64,000 bases of DNA from Acanthosepion lycidas (taxonomy: Eukaryota; Mollusca; Cephalopoda; Sepiida; Sepiidae), in the NCBI GenBank assembly GCA_963932145.1, contig OZ010586.1:68872254-68936253 (forward strand), read 5' to 3'. The notes beneath the pieces were generated by a model, which was not told the DNA's origin, did no database searches, and was given only the letters and a program-made list of their open reading frames with translations. Made by a program: the position numbers and the translations under genes. This document shows positions 63,661-64,000 of this stretch, in pieces; within the stretch, counting starts at the first letter, position 1; every line of letters begins with the position of its first letter.

Positions 63661-64000
63661 TTTTGGTAGTTATTTGCGCTTTTGTGGGGAAGATGAGTCC
63701 TACTAACATTTTATTTTTAATTTAAAATATTTGATTGAATTTTATTTTCGTTACTGGTTCATTCCCTCCCCACTCATTTCATGTCATATATTTTTATATA
63801 TTTTTATATATTTTTATAAAAAAATAAAAAATAAAAAAATGACAATTTGTAGATTAACAATTTTTTAATATCATGGCGTTTGTGAATATGCGGTACTGTG
63901 GTATATGTTGAATTGAATAATGGTGGACGAGTTCTTGTGGTGATTGAATCAAATGTAAGAGTGAATTAGCTGGGTATAGGATAATCAGTTACGACCAAAG

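Overview
This is an AT-rich, intergenic-looking stretch of animal nuclear DNA. The best guess is a cephalopod, probably an octopus. The reasons are the very dense (TA)n, (ATT)n, (GATA)n and (CT)n microsatellites, many tRNA(Arg)-like and other tRNA-headed SINEs, several mariner-like elements, and many dead LINE 3' ends. The organism is inferred from repeat style alone, because no host gene is visible. I found no exon, tRNA gene, rRNA gene or promoter of a host gene that I can defend. Almost every open frame is a microsatellite translation or a relic of a transposable element.

Layout. 1-2.2 kb: a SINE and LINE 3' ends between two inverted copies of a tRNA-like repeat. 2.6-3.4 kb: a cluster of (ATT)n arrays. 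3.8-4.9 kb: a large foldback element. 5.2-5.7 kb: a 70-85 bp minisatellite. 6.0-8.0 kb: a SINE, a LINE split by a non-autonomous hAT element, and a second LINE type. 8.5-12.4 kb: (TA)n arrays and a Tc1/mariner-type relic set between two of them. 13.3-18.6 kb: LINEs, SINEs, a pogo-like MITE and inverted-repeat pairs. 19.2-21.3 kb: an unnamed repeat family in tandem plus SINEs headed by 5S rRNA. 22.5-23.9 kb: a mariner with a palindromic MITE inside it. 24-27 kb: microsatellites. 27-33.6 kb: LINE relics, duplications, a hammerhead-like motif and split RTE-type LINEs. 33.7-34.4 kb: a tandem array of five tRNA-like units. 34.4-39 kb: LINEs, a pogo-like element and a mariner carrying a SINE. 40.4-41.3 kb: a 16-bp minisatellite. 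42-49.3 kb: SINE and LINE relics, a short mariner and the second 5S-tRNA SINE. 49.6-56.6 kb: LINEs, a second hAT copy, and a LINE family whose 3' ends run into (AAT)n. 57-62 kb: TA, CT and GATA arrays. 62.1-64 kb: a MITE, a SINE and one more copy of the unnamed repeat.

The clearest signals are these. (1) A composite SINE has a 5S rRNA head joined directly to a tRNA-like module and a shared tail. Two copies are about 367 bp each, a third is internally deleted, and other copies lack the 5S head. (2) Five palindromic mariner MITEs fall in exactly two sizes, 80 and 102 bp, and their ends match the human MADE1/Hsmar1 type. (3) A LINE family appears to be the source of several (ATT)n microsatellites. 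(4) A hammerhead-ribozyme-like core lies near 32.84 kb. (5) Two non-autonomous hAT copies have CAGTGGTTCCC-type ends. No coordinated gene system is present; the window is best read as layered transposon insertions.
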